This document shows, piece after piece, positions 38,022 through 50,475 of a DNA stretch of 64,000 nt. The DNA is from Silene conica (lineage: Eukaryota > Streptophyta > Magnoliopsida > Caryophyllales > Caryophyllaceae): positions 16,640,649 to 16,704,648 of the forward strand of contig CM055312.2 of assembly GCA_029255685.2 (NCBI GenBank), read 5' to 3'. The notes below the pieces were generated by a model. The model was not told the DNA's origin. It searched no databases and saw nothing but the letters and a program-made list of their open reading frames with translations. Numbering within the stretch: position 1 is the first letter of the stretch; every line of letters begins with the position of its first letter. The position numbers were made by a program, and so were the translations under genes.

Positions 38022-39216
38022 TTTCAATATTGTTCGGTTTTAATCGGTTTTACGGGAAATAGCATTAAAATAATCAAACGAGTCATAAAAATTTCGAAAA
38101 TTCAAAATTCAAAATTTTGAACATACTGAAAATTTTGTAAAATTTCAGATCCTTCAAACTTAAATATTTTCGAAATATACTTATTTATTTCGTAAAATAG
38201 GCCGTGTGCATACAAAATAATCGAAAAATTCAAAACTATTTCAAAAATTATGAAATAAAATACCAATATAATTTTTACATCTTCCTAGATACTCAAAGTA
38301 TCTGAAAATGTAAGGAAAAATCAGATGCACACTGTTTTAGGATTGAAAATGATTATGACTCCTCCAACACTCGATCTCCAATTTTAACCTTTTAAAATTA
38401 AAACTTAAAGTTTCAGAAACTTTTGGCACTAAATAAAAATATTTTGATAATCATACATAATATGACTAATATGGGTGAATGTTTCGGACCATTTAAGTAA
38501 CTTTTACTATTTTTAATAATTCGTGTCATATATTACGCGATTTTACCAATTAAAATCATTTCTCATGCAATATTCGAGATTTATAGCTCAAAATTCACAT
38601 GCATGCTAGAAATAATATATGTGACACTATATTAAATTTTTATGGTCAAATTCGAACTTAAACTATTTAAGCTAAAATATGTCACTAATATTACGATTTT
38701 CACGATAAAAATCAATATTCATGCAATATTAAAGAAAAATTTCTGGAAAATTCATCATATATTTTAAATATTGCATGTGACATCTACAAAAATTTTTATA
38801 GTTAAATTCATAATATAACTATTTATCCCATATTTAACTCATTTTATGACTATTTAATCATTAAAAATCATAAACCATGCATAAAACCTTCAATAATTTC
38901 GAAAATTATATATTCATAATATGTTAAATGCATGTGAGAACATATTTAAAATTCATGGCCAGAAACATTATTTAGCTATTTTTCCCAAATAAAAACATTT
39001 TTAACCGATTTATAACATGAATTAACCAATTTAATTACAATGATGAACAATATTATTCCATAAATCATCAAAATGACTTAAAACTATTTTAAGACCAGAA
39101 AGTATACATGCAATATGATTTTCGTGCATATCCTATATGTACTACTCATTTTCGTTTTAATTAAAAATCGTATTTTCTCGCAAAAACGTAAAAAATCGAG
39201 TTGCATGCAAGCAACC
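38022..39216 (-). mobile_element. Leader of element B, part 1
   Basis: AT-rich untranslated leader between the PBS and the MITE on the minus strand. No open frame of note. Confidence 0.6.
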
Positions 39217-39217
39217 T

Positions 39218-39233
39218 AGTGCTCTGATACCAA
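39218..39233 (-). other. Primer binding site of element B
   Basis: The minus strand reads TTGGTATCAGAGCA just after the LTR end TTTCCAACA. Confidence 0.88.
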
Positions 39234-39234
39234 T

Positions 39235-40480
39235 TGTTGGAAACTAAGGTAGTCATACTAGCTAGTTCGAAATATTAGTCTTACTAATTTAACTAATTAA
39301 ACTCATATTAATATAGTTAACCTATCTTAATCTTATGCATGCAAAATAAAAGCGGAAATAAGGAGAATCGTATTCTTACAACCGGTCCGAAATATGCTTA
39401 GGACGATCCTCCAAAAGCAACCAAGTATGCTTGCCTCCAATGAGTGAGCACCAAGACCTTACCTTAAACGGACCAAATAACCGAACCCGAAACTAGAGGA
39501 CGGAATTAGGTTAAAACCGTGTACTAATACTAATATTAGTATGATAGAAAAATATTATATGAATAATATTTGAGAGGTTTTTATCTTGAGTTTTCTTACT
39601 CTAGAAAATTCATGCACCCAAGATTAGCATATCAATATGTGATGTATCACATATATATAATGGAGAATAGGTTTAGTTGGGGTGGTGGGTGTGTCGTGTA
39701 AGTAAGAGCAAAGGGAAGGGATTTTAATCCCTTTTGCATGTTCACATGCACATAGTCAAGTCATGTCACATTTGACTTAAAAATATAAGATAAAATATCA
39801 TATACAATATTATCTTATAGTGCTACTTACACGGTATACACATACGTAATATGGACCTTCATTTTACGTTTTACAATTCGTACAACTTGACTTATTACGT
39901 AACATCTTATGTGACATAATAATAATTGTATTAATTTAAAATATAAATTTATCATATAAATAATATTTCTAAATTAATTAAATCACATTTAACAAATCAT
40001 TAAGTAATTCGAAATTACTGCCCCAACATATGGTTATCGTAATAATCGTCGATACGATATATTAACAACGTTTGTTATAACCATGAACCGTTCATTATAC
40101 TAATCTTGATATTTCTAAAATATCGTTTAATACTTGACAATTGACACATTTCAATTTCAAATATAAATCTTACCTTTAAGATTCAACCTCTAATTTCTCA
40201 ATATACGGTTTTAAGAATATCGATCAATCTGTATCCTATACAATTAATCAATATACGTTTAAGGGGTTAGTCCTATAGGTGTGACCTAAAGGGATCAACT
40301 GACCACCACCGTCATACGACAGTAATGTTAAACTCTAGTCAGCCAATCATTACCGATTAATGTTGGTCAGTTGACTAAATCAATATTGGATCGTCCCTTG
40401 CATATTCATTTCATAAGATTTATGACAATGATTTTATCACTGTCGTGATCGCACTATTGTGGAGGACACATTTCCCAACA
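39235..40480 (-). mobile_element. 5' LTR of element B
   Basis: 1246 bp, nearly identical to 31178-32423. It is followed on the plus strand by the TSD TAAAG at 40481-40485. Confidence 0.9.
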
Positions 40481-41298
40481 TAAAGTAGACTAGAAAATTT
40501 GTAATTTTTTGTAAATTCCGGAGATCCTTGAAGACGGTGCCATTCGGAAAGGAGTTCCGAACGTACAAGACGGTGTTTACCTCGAAGTGCGTGCCTCGTG
40601 AAGTTCAAGGGACCAAAGGAGTTGGTTTCCGAATATGTACTTTTATTATTTCTTTTCTAGGAAAGGCCATATTAGGGTTTATTTTTATGCTTTTATTTGC
40701 TTTATATATGTTTGCATGCATAGCCAAATCGTCATATCATATCATGTCATGCATTCATTCGATTTAGTCGACCTAGTCAATTATTTTATCCATAATTCAC
40801 CGACTTAGTTCACTTAAACGGAGATAGATAATAATTTGACTAGATCTCTTACATTTGAATATTGAGACTTAGCCTTACCAAAAAGTATGGACCCATGAAT
40901 CCCTTCTTCACAAGAACTTAGGCTCGGCTATACCGGGGTACTAAAATTGTCACGTTGGGTAATAAAGATTACACTTTGAAATTTGGTCGATCTCAACGAA
41001 AGTATTCGTAACCGTAGTTGCAATAAGTTCGGGCTAAAGACGATTTTTAGAAAATTGTCGACCGGGAGTTCTAAGGTAGAACCGATTAAAAGGTTAATCC
41101 ACCAAATTATACCAATACGGGTTGAATCGGCTATATCGTGCCCGAATTAGTATGGGTTTGGGTCTCGAGATTGTTTACTTAATTGGGTAAGAGATCATTA
41201 AGTAATTAACTAAACTTGGTTAAATTTATTTACAAGTTTTGAAAATGACATTGTTTTAATTCCATCATTTTATTGTAGTTTAATTTTCAACATCATCA
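40481..41298 (+). mobile_element. Leader of element A, part 2
   Basis: Resumes element A after B and runs up to the gag ATG. Small frames here (for example 40528-40767) lack motifs. Confidence 0.65.
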
Positions 41299-42309
41299 AT
41301 GGCCACCAACACTCCACCTCTCACTAACGTATCATGGCTTCGATCCTTTATGGATCGTTGCAAACTCGATAAGCATGGTTCCAATTTTAAGGATTGGGAT
41401 GCGCAATTACTTTTGGCCGCTCAAGGTGACGATAAGACTCGTTACCTATCCGAAGCCGCTCCGACCGCTCGTTCATCGGTCCAAACTCGTGAGGCCTATG
41501 AAGCCTACATGAAAGAGTCCCCCGCTCTTAAAAATGTGCTCATATTCTCCATGGAGCCGGATCTCCAAAGGAGTATGATCAAGTTGACCACATCATATGA
41601 GATATACACCAAGCTTGCGACAATATTTTCGCAAACTCCAAGGGTGATACTATATGAGGCGGCTTCCGCCTTCTTCGACATTAGCTTGAAGGAAGGGCAA
41701 AAGATAAGCCCTCATGTGCTCAAACTCGTTGAGCTAGCGGAAACTCTTAAAGTGCAAGGGGTTGATGTTCCCGACTCTCTCATCATTGACCGAGTTCTTC
41801 ACTCGCTCAATAAGGTGAAATCGTATGCTCAATTCCGGGTGAATTTCAATATGCGAAATCAAGAGACCACATTGGACGAATTGCATAAGATGCTCGTCCA
41901 AGCAGAGAGGGATATGGGACTTCATGAAAGTTCCGCTAAAGATGTTTTAAACATCGAAAAGAAAGGGAAAACGAGCTTCAAGAAGAATGCCTTCAAAGGC
42001 AAGGGCAAGAAAACGTTCAAGCCCAAAGCTACCAAAGAAAGACCTTTTCGAAAGGCGCTTCCACCTCATCTTCGAAATCCGAAGACAAGTGCCATTATTG
42101 CACAAGGATAGGGCATTGGAAGCGTAATTGCCCCAAATACTTAAGCGATCTCAAAAATGGGAAGGCAACCGCCGTAGGTAATAATTCTCGTTTAAATTCA
42201 TGTCATTTATTAACTTATGTATAGTAATACAAGTTTGTTGATAGTTACCCTTTTTAATTGTTTTAAAGGGCCACCTCCTAATGATAAGGGCAAGGAGAAG
42301 GAAGCATGA
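41299..42309 (+). pseudogene. Gag of element A, frameshifted before the zinc knuckle
   Basis: An ATG at 41299 opens 270 codons with the copia gag pattern: SWLRSFMDRCKLDKHG near residues 12-28, FKDWDAQLLLA near 30-41, EAYEAYMKES near 68, and EPDLQRSM near 87. The frame ends at 42111 without the knuckle. The knuckle CHYCTRIGHWKRNC lies in the next frame from about 42091. A single lost T in the run at 42044-42047 would explain this. A GTAATAATTC donor follows the knuckle; an exon from 42269 would end at TGA 42307-42309. Product: capsid/nucleocapsid protein, probably non-functional now. Confidence 0.85.
42178..42268 (+). other. Intron-like segment after gag, element A
   Basis: 91 bp from GTAATAATTC to TTGTTTTAAAG. 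Skipping it joins the knuckle frame to a short lysine-rich tail (PPPNDKGKEKEA) ending in TGA. Its conservation in element B supports a shared structure; splicing itself is untested. Confidence 0.4.
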
Positions 42310-44590
42310 AGTTCCTTACTTGGATGGCTATGGTAGCATTCAATTGATCGAAGACTTGAAGAGCTAGGCTCTAATTTTCATATTGTCTTCTTTCATATTT
42401 TGCATTTTATTTATAAGAACAATTTATTCTCTTTTGTAAGACAAGGATTCAAATCCTAAAACAATGGTTGTAATTTTGGATATTAGTGACTTGGTTTTCA
42501 ACCCGAGTCACTACTTTTGTTCTTAATCAATTTCTTGATTTCTAAAATAAATTGCATACCTTGTTAAAACATAAATAAAAATGATTTCATCACGAAATAA
42601 GAAACATTGATACGATCAATATAATATAATCAAAGTGTTGATTAAAACGGAGAACTACACCACATGAGATACTTTCAATCAAATTGAAACATCATTAGTT
42701 CATTATATGATTTTCATTTTAAGTGAAAATGAGAATGTATTCATCACACCTATAAAACTTTTATCCATTCATATGCATTGGTTAAATCGAAATTTGCTAT
42801 CCTTATACAAATAAAGGTTATTGTTAAAAGGATAGAGTGGGAGAAAATATTTCGCCCGCAAACCAATGATATAAATACAGGATCTTAGAGAAGATTCCTA
42901 CATGGAAGTCTTAAGAAGAACCCTAAATGAATAAATTGAAGAAACTACGAGAGGACACTGAAGAAACTACGGGAGGACACAAGAGGAAAGGTTCCTTATG
43001 TCATTGTTTCAAAGAAAGGATAATTGAAACCCCGTATGAAATCGGAAGGAAAACGGTTCCTTAATAAATGATTTTTCTAAATTTATAAGATAAAAGAGAA
43101 GAAATCATCTCAATTCTCTCAATGTAGTTATAAGGGAATTATCATGTCATATTCGTCTCGAGGAAACGAAGACATGAAAGAAGTGATGATTGATTGAATG
43201 AAGAATAGATCACTATAGGGATAGTGATAGTGATAATGATTCAAGTAATAAATAAAGATTTACATGCAAGAAATGAAAGGTTCATTTAAGAGATCGAGTG
43301 ATATTGTTTTTAGTAGGAGCGACATTCATTAAAGAATTGAACCTACCATTTAGAGAGCATGGGTGATTCTTTAAGGTGTAAAGAATAAGAGGTTCTCAAT
43401 TCTAGATGAACAAAATACCTTATATCATACGATGATGGAGCTTTACGGGAAGGTTTATTATATTGATAATAAAAGGTCGCCCATTAGAAATCAAAATGGT
43501 TAGATATGAATAACCTTGATGAAATAGCCAAGATGTTTGAAAATTAGTAAGAGTGATGAAATCACTAATAACTACAATATAGTTTTCAGCACATGAGTGA
43601 CTAGGTAATATCGACTGATTCTTTAATCTCTCTAGTATATCCATACGTCACGAGTTATAAGATAACAGTGGGAGCTTTCCTCAGGAAAGGAACCTCAAGA
43701 TCTAGAATGGGTTCTAGATATGTGCTCAAATAAGATCATATTATGTGAGATAATATGAGTCGGAAGGAGACCAAAATTTGTAAGTTTTGAAATCATGAAT
43801 AAAAGGTTTATTCGCAAAACACCAATACAAATAGATGATCGTGCATCAAATGCAATGAAATAGTATTGACTGTTTTTGCATGACAATGTCATTTGAGTTA
43901 TAATTAACTCAAGATAAAAGATACTTTGTCAAAATCCAAATGGGTTGTAAGAGACAATATTGAACCCCATAAGTGAACTGGATTGACTTAGTATAGCCCC
44001 TAGTCGCTTACATGAGGTGACATCTCAAAGCGACTAGAATGTGACGCGACTGATGGCAAGTTCAACTGCCATAGAGTCATATGTGATGACTAGTCGATCA
44101 CATAGGCAGACTGCAAGAGACACTCTGTCAGGAAATGTGACCGCTTATAGAGTTCTGGAAATTTTATAATAGCCGGGTCGTGGCGAGAGCTGCTATAGTA
44201 TTCTTGTGAGTCAATTCTTAGACTAAAGACTACTCTCCCAAGATGGTACAGTTTAGGCATAACCTTGATCCATTCTCTACGACTTTTCGTAACTGGAGTC
44301 AAATGGGATTGCTTTGGGTTGTGACTGACTGTGACTGGTTGAAGGAAGTAGTGCGATAGAAATTGTCCACCCCTTGTCAGGGTTGTTCAAATCTCAAGGC
44401 CACTCGAGGAGAAGTCAACTGGAAAAGCGTAGCCACGCTCGGAAGGTATCTATGGTAGATAATTCCGGTCAAACAATTATTCTCCAGATCGAGGAAACCA
44501 CTCATGATATGATCGAATGCAAGTACGACCTCAGAGAGACATCTTGCATTGAGTGGGAGATTGTAATAGGACAAGAGAATTGGTGACGCA
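42310..44590 (+). mobile_element. Noncoding 3' region of element A (pol absent)
   Basis: No protease, integrase, RT or RNase H motifs. It is similar to the equivalent region of element B, so the loss of pol predates both insertions. A short duplicated GAAGAAACTACG-GAGGACAC motif lies near 42940-42985. Confidence 0.7.
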
Positions 44591-44615
44591 CACTTGTCGA
44601 GGACAAGTGGGAGAT
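44591..44615 (+). other. Polypurine tract and hairpin of element A
   Basis: CACTTGTC-GAG-GACAAGTG (44591-44609) is a perfect inverted repeat that merges into the polypurine tract GTGGGAGATT before the LTR. Confidence 0.8.
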
Positions 44616-45881
44616 TGTTGGGAAATGTGTCCTCAACAATAGTGCGATCACGTAATTAAATCTCATGACGGGATTACGCAAGGGATGATGCGAATTATAT
44701 TAGTCAACTGACCAACATTAATCGGTAATGATTGGCTAGCTAGAGTTTGACATTACTGTCGTATGATCCCTTTAGGTCACACCTTTAGGACAATTCCCTT
44801 AATTGATAAATTGATCAAATGTATGTTGATACGATTTGATCATATTCCTTAAAACTTGTATACCGAGAAATCAGAGGTTAAATCTTATTGTAAGATTTAT
44901 GTTAAAAATTGAATCGTGTCAATTGTTAAACAATAAACGATATTTTATGATATCGAAATTAAAATGAATCGGGTTATAATTAATACAAAGGTTGTAAATC
45001 GTATTGACGATAAATAATGAATGACCATTTTATACGTTGGTAATTTCGAATTACATGTCGAAATAATAAATATGATTTATTTAATTTACAAATGATATTT
45101 ATATGATGAATATGCATTTTAGTTAAATTAAAACAATTGTTATTTTAAATGTGACACTTTAGATGTCACACTTATACAATTGATCAAGAGACAATTATAA
45201 AATGGACTATTTTTAAGTGGAGGTGCCGGTTTTATGGGAATGGATTAAGGGTGCTTTATTGTGTTTTAAATGTTAAGGACACAATGATAACCTAGCATTA
45301 AACCTAATTGATTAGGGATGCATGCCTTGGTTATTGATAATGCAAAAGGGTTCTCCTTTTCCCCTTCCCTATCCCTAGCCGACTCTCCTCTCTTCCCCAT
45401 ACCCACTTAATTGTTTTAACTAGCTTAAATTAATGATGTGGGTAATATATAACCTAAGGAACATTCATTCTACTTCTTCTTCTCTTAGCCGAAAATTTTA
45501 AAGAGAGAAAAATTGTGAAAATCCTCTAGAAATTATTATAAGATAATAATAATACTATTTTTATAAGAAGTTATAATATTGAGTATATTGATTCTAATTA
45601 AGAGATTAGAATTTGTTTAAGGAAAACCGATTTTGTACTAGCTCACATCAAAATCTCGGTTATTAAGGGGTGTCTTGGTGCATCACAAAGGAGGTGTTCT
45701 TGTTGAATACTTGGAGGATCATCCTTGCATTTTATTTGGACCGTATGTAAGGGTTCGGATCTCCTTCTTTCCGCATTATATAATAGCATGCATAAGATCT
45801 ATAATATGTTAATTAAAATGTTAATTAAAATCATGTTAGTATGACTAAAATAATTAGTTTATGAGATAACTAAACCCAACA
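44616..45881 (+). mobile_element. 3' LTR of element A (1266 bp)
   Basis: TGTTGGGAAATG to ACCCAACA, followed by the TSD GATAG at 45882-45886. Confidence 0.9.
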
Positions 45882-45956
45882 GATAGTACTTCGCTTCTTT
45901 CTAGTTCCGAACCGGGAAGGCTCTTCCGAGCCTTAAGCAGTAGAAATTTAGCAAGG

Positions 45957-46592
45957 GTGAGGATCACATCCCAAGCTTTCTCTAGCCAACCCAACGCTAC
46001 TACTTCACCGGAAATTCAAAACTCAATTCACAAACAATCAAATCCAACCATTGATAACTTTGATAACCCGTTCTACAACACCAAAATTGAGGAAAATACT
46101 CCACCAAACTCACCACCCACTCGAAACCAACAACAAAATAATATGGCGGCCTTGAGAGATTATAACCGTCCCAATCACAATGACACTTCAAATCCCATCA
46201 ACTTCGGACCCATAGCCCCAAATAACTTTGAAATCCATCCGACTCAAGTTGGATTGATCGAGAAACATACCTTTGGGGGAGCTACCCACGAGGATGTCCA
46301 TGCTCATTTGAGGAAGTTTAAAGGAAAAGTGCCAATGATGAAGAAAACTGGGGTACCGGGGGAGATACTTAGACTCACGATATTCCATTACTTTTTGATC
46401 GATAGGGCAGATATGCGGTTGTACATGCACGCTCCGGTCATCTTCACAACTTGGGATGATCTAGCCAAAGCCTTCCTAGCTAAGTACTATCCTTCTTCCA
46501 AGATGGATATGATCCGAAACGAAATCACCCAATTTCAACAAGATGATGGAGAGTCTTTGGGAGAAGCATGAGACCGGTACCAAGATTTGTTA
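45957..46592 (+). pseudogene. Athila gag fragment
   Basis: About 205 codons from ATG 45957, with the Athila/gypsy capsid pattern: FGGATHEDVHAHLRKF near residues 100-118, FLIDRADMRLYMHA near 145, FTTWDDLAKAFLAKYYP near 162, and FQQDDGESLGEA at the end. A TGA replaces the expected Trp codon after GEA; the frame then continues DRYQDLL before homology stops at about 46592, where it is joined to ORF1-type sequence. The rest of gag, protease, RT and integrase are deleted. The upstream start may lie before 45957. Confidence 0.85.
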
Positions 46593-46719
46593 CCCAATTT
46601 TTTCTCATTCTTCTCTCATTTTTTCAGTTTCCTTTCTCTCTCAAACATAATTCTCTCCCAAAAACTCTCCCCAAAAACAACCCTTTCAACCCATCTTCAT
46701 CCCTTTCACCAATCACCCA

Positions 46720-48434
46720 TGGCCGAAAACCGAGGAGAGCGACGATCCAAAGCCCGTAACGATCCTTTGGTGGAGCAAGAAGTCGAAAAGGCGTGTGCGG
46801 CGAACAACTAAGGTCCTTATCCGGACTTCCCCGGACTCGCCTTCGACTCCGCCACCCAAAAGGTAATTTCATTTACTTTAAGAATCGTCCCCTCCACCCA
46901 ACCCGTTTCATAGACCATGTTTCAATGAGGGATGTGGGGTTAGATAATATAACATCGGATTTGTTTGACAGAGTTAGGATGAAAGCTCTCTATGAGACTA
47001 GGGTAGAAGCTCTGTATGAGACTAGGGTAGTCTAACCTCTCCCCAGTTAACTTGGGAGTTTTGAGCTCCTTGAGGGTTACAAAGAACAAGAACTCGGGGA
47101 AGGCAGTCTTCTTGCAATTTGAACTTTTGAACAAGCAGCACAATCTCACCCTTGGCGAGTTTGCCCAAATTTTTGGGCTAGATGCTACACTTCCTCTTCA
47201 TGCCCTCGATGGATTTGACCCCAAGCGTGTTTGGACTTCAATTACCGGGTTGACAAGTAGTAAACATCAAAAGAAACCCGCAAATAGGGTGCATTTTGCA
47301 CCGATTCGTATTTGGTACCGATTTATAAGGTGGACCGTCTTTTCCCAAGATGAGCCACACAATTTTAGATCGGAAGAGCTTGAAATATTGGGTTCATACT
47401 TGACTACCCAACCTACCGGGTTTCAAATTAACATTGCTCACCATATGGCACTTCATTTGAGTCTTTTGAGCCATCAACCGAGCCTGACAACTCCAATTTG
47501 TGTGGGGAGCATGATTACATTGATCGCCCGGGTCGTGAGCCAAAGAAATTTCCAGGTCGGATACATCGAGGGGGAGAATGTCCTCTCTCGTCGTTATATT
47601 CAAGAGGGTTTGAGGTGGATTAAGTAGAACCCCGTTGATCAAAAAGAATATTGGCTAATTCGGGTGGGCAAAACCGATAAGAATTCAATTCCTATGCCCA
47701 ATACCGAGCGAATGAGGGTCCGACGAAATCACGCACTCTGCCTCCTTGAGTTAGAGGCAAACCCAGAAGATACTTCTACGGGTAAGCCAACCCTCGCGGT
47801 GTATACCAGAGACCGCTGCCCACCCACCACCTCAGATTTACCTTATCATCACCTATCACCTTGCCACCCTTTGGTGGCCCCTTCTTTCACCAAGGTTCTT
47901 CATCCAGCGATCCTCTTCCTCCTCCCACTTTGTATGCTGATTTAGTGGCATTTATGAAAAGAATGGACCTGAATCAAAAGCTTGCCGACGCCCGCCAGGA
48001 ACTTGTCGACACCCTCGATGAGAATATTTGTGCGAGGCTTGATTACTTGTATCATGATCAAGCCTATGGGAACTTTCTCATGTATGATCAATATGTGCGG
48101 CAAGGGTATGGTCAACAATCCGAGCACCACCACTCCTATTACATGCCACATGAGGCTGGATATATGTGCCTCTCGAGGGTCCTCATTTCTACGGGGAGCT
48201 CAATGTCGCACCGGGATACTACAACTCCCCGGCTTTCCCCCAGTTGTCCATGAAGGGGGGTATCAGGCCCATTATCATCATAATAGTGATGACATACCTT
48301 CTTCCTCCGGAGTAGGCGGCTCTCATCCTTCGTCTTTCCATGATGTCATGATTAATCCGGATGATTACATGCAAGTGGACGACCCAGGAGAAAGAGAGGC
48401 TGAAGAAGAAGCTGAAGAGGAGGCCGATAATTGA
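46720..48434 (+). pseudogene. Athila ORF1-type protein gene, degenerate
   Basis: A series of frames reads as the protein encoded downstream of pol in Athila-like elements (ATHILA ORF-1 family). It has a MAENRGERRSKARN start at 46720, FIDHVSMRDVGLDNI near 46900, LTLGEFAQIFGLDA near 47140, a long helical segment with SEELEILGSYL and MALHLSLLS (47365-47470), a basic region near 47665-47720, and an acidic Glu-rich tail ending at TGA 48432-48434. Several frameshifts and stops break it (about 46810, 47035, 47625, 47850, 48160). A 24 bp tandem duplication lies at 46981-47033. The role of this protein family is unclear; it may be an envelope-position remnant. Confidence 0.7.
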
Positions 48435-50202
48435 GATGTTCTTGATGTCATTGATCCCGTTCAAAATCCAAAGTCAGGTAAACCCTAAATCCAAAGTTCT
48501 CATCCCTTGCATTTTTCATTTTAGCATGCATTAATTAGGTTAGTTTAGTTAGCTAGTTTTAGTTCTAGTTTTTCATTTCGCATGCTTAACTTAGTTGCAT
48601 ATAAATGCATTCATATAATTTGCATTAGATTTCAATTCTTGTAATATAATGTCACATATAGTTTTGCATCTATGTAGTGTAGTGCATTGTAGTTCACATT
48701 GCATTTAGTTTGCTTAGTTTGCTTTCCAATTTTTCCTTGCATTTTAAACCAAAAAATCTAAAAAATTGAAAAATAATTTTTTTCCAAAAACACGTTCTTT
48801 CATTTCCGGATTTCTTCCACACATTATGTTCATAAATAAGTGTGGGGAAGAAATTCCTTTATTTAAAAAACCAAAAACATGTTTTTAGTTCAAAAATCCA
48901 AAACATGTTTTTAATTTCACAAAAATTTCGAAAAAGCCAAAAACATGTTTTCTTTTTTCTCTATTTCTCCCTTACACTCTGTTCCATTGAGGACAAAGTA
49001 AATCTTAAGTGTGGGAAGGGAAAATATCCACCTTGACAATATTTGTTTTCCATTTTGTAAATATGAAAAAAATTCTAAAATGCCTAAAAATAAAAATAAA
49101 TAAAACTTTCCAAAAAAACATGTTTCCTTTTCTTTGTATATATTTGTTTATTGCATTGTATATATATGTTTGTTTGACTAACAAGTGGCAGAGGCGGCAA
49201 TAATCGAAGGCATTCGGAGACTAGAAGACGCTTGGTATGCACTTTCTTATCTCTTTCTCCTCCTTCCATTTTCTTTTTTATGTTCATAGCATGAAGGAGA
49301 ATGAGATTTTTGTACCTTGGATGTTCCTTTCGGGAACTTGTGGTTGTTGTTGATGATGTGTTGCTAGCTTAGTTAAACTTTGTTGCATGTTTGCTAGTTT
49401 ATGTCTTAGTTTCACATGCTTTCATAGTTCCTAGCTTTATGAATATGTTCCAGTCGGCCTTCTTTTCTTGCATTTGTTTGTAAATATGCTTAGGAGGTTG
49501 AAAAGTGGAGGATATATGCCGTCAATGATGATAATTGTCTTGCTTGTGTCTTAGCCCTCTAGAAAGCTTGCACCTCTTGATGTCACCTTGTTAGGAGCAA
49601 AAACCCAGAAGTCTAGGATTAATGACCGAGTGTCGACCACCTTGTGAGACCGTGTTAGGCCCGAGACTTGACCTAGGTCCGACATTAGCTACTCAAATGT
49701 GAGGACATAGCCTCATTTTAGGTCGGTCCATCAAACCAGCCCAGCTTAGGATTGTGAGTAGTCCTCCTTACGTAGTATGTCATGTCAAAACGCATAAGTA
49801 TGACGTTCATTCCTTGAATTTGTGGATATGTTAATGTGCATGTTGAGACAATTTTTGTTCAAAATAAAATAGCTCCACATTTAGGAAAATAGCTTTGCTT
49901 CAACCCTTCCATTTTATCCCCTTTTTCATTCACCCCTCTGAGCCTTAGCCTAATCATTTGGTTTAAGTACTAAATAGCTACATTCCCAAAAACATCCATC
50001 CTTGATCAAGAATGGTTGTGATTTGCGGTAGTTTGTTGGTGGTGACTTCCGGATTTAATGTTGGTTGGTGCACTCTTCCTAGTGGTTTTGGTTTTGTTAT
50101 TTAGTGAATTGGAGTTTGTGAAAAAAAAAATGAAATGAAAACGAAAAAGAAAATGAAAATGAAAAGAAACATGGAAAATGAAAGAGAAAACAAAAAGAAA
50201 AA
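48435..50202 (+). mobile_element. Athila 3' noncoding region
   Basis: Contains TTGAGGACAAAGTAAATC then TAAGTGTGGGAAGGG near 48990-49022, and an earlier AAGTGTGGGGAAG near 48838. This GAGGACA/AAGTGTGGGG signature is common in Athila elements. The rest is low-complexity noncoding sequence with repeated CATGTTTT motifs (48790-48950) and a GAAAATGAAAA-rich stretch at 50125-50200. Confidence 0.65.
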
Positions 50203-50422
50203 GATTATTTGACGGGAATAATCCAACCTATCACTCATCTGCTTAAAATAATCCAAAATACATTTTATCTTAAAATAAACCCAATCTTAAACACTTTATT
50301 CTCAAAACAGACTCACCCAAATTTTAACCTTTTGTGTCAGGTTACCATCTACGTGTCGCCTATTATTTCAGGTCAATAACTACGTGTCAACGACATGGCA
50401 GTTACGTGGTATGACATGGCAC

Positions 50423-50475
<53 letters not shown>

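Larger units (their letters stand above)
31178..40480 (-). mobile_element. Copia-type element B, gag only, inverted and nested in element A
   Basis: LTRs at 31178-32423 and 39235-40480 (1246 bp each) differ at only about four positions that I noticed. The TSD TAAAG lies at 31173-31177 and 40481-40485. The minus-strand PBS is next to the right LTR and the polypurine tract next to the left LTR. It is the same family as A (LTR start TGTTGGGAAATGTGTCC on its own strand) but younger. The gag is broken and there is no pol. Confidence 0.9.
28274..45881 (+). mobile_element. Copia-type element A, gag only, nested in Athila
   Basis: LTRs at 28274-29555 and 44616-45881 are flanked by the perfect TSD GATAG. 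The PBS is TTGGTATCAGAGCA and the polypurine tract is just before the 3' LTR. Removing inserted element B leaves about 5.76 kb of internal sequence. It has one gag and then 2.3 kb without any protease, integrase, RT or RNase H. This matches the gag-only class described as TR-GAG, which depends on a partner for pol functions. Confidence 0.88.
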
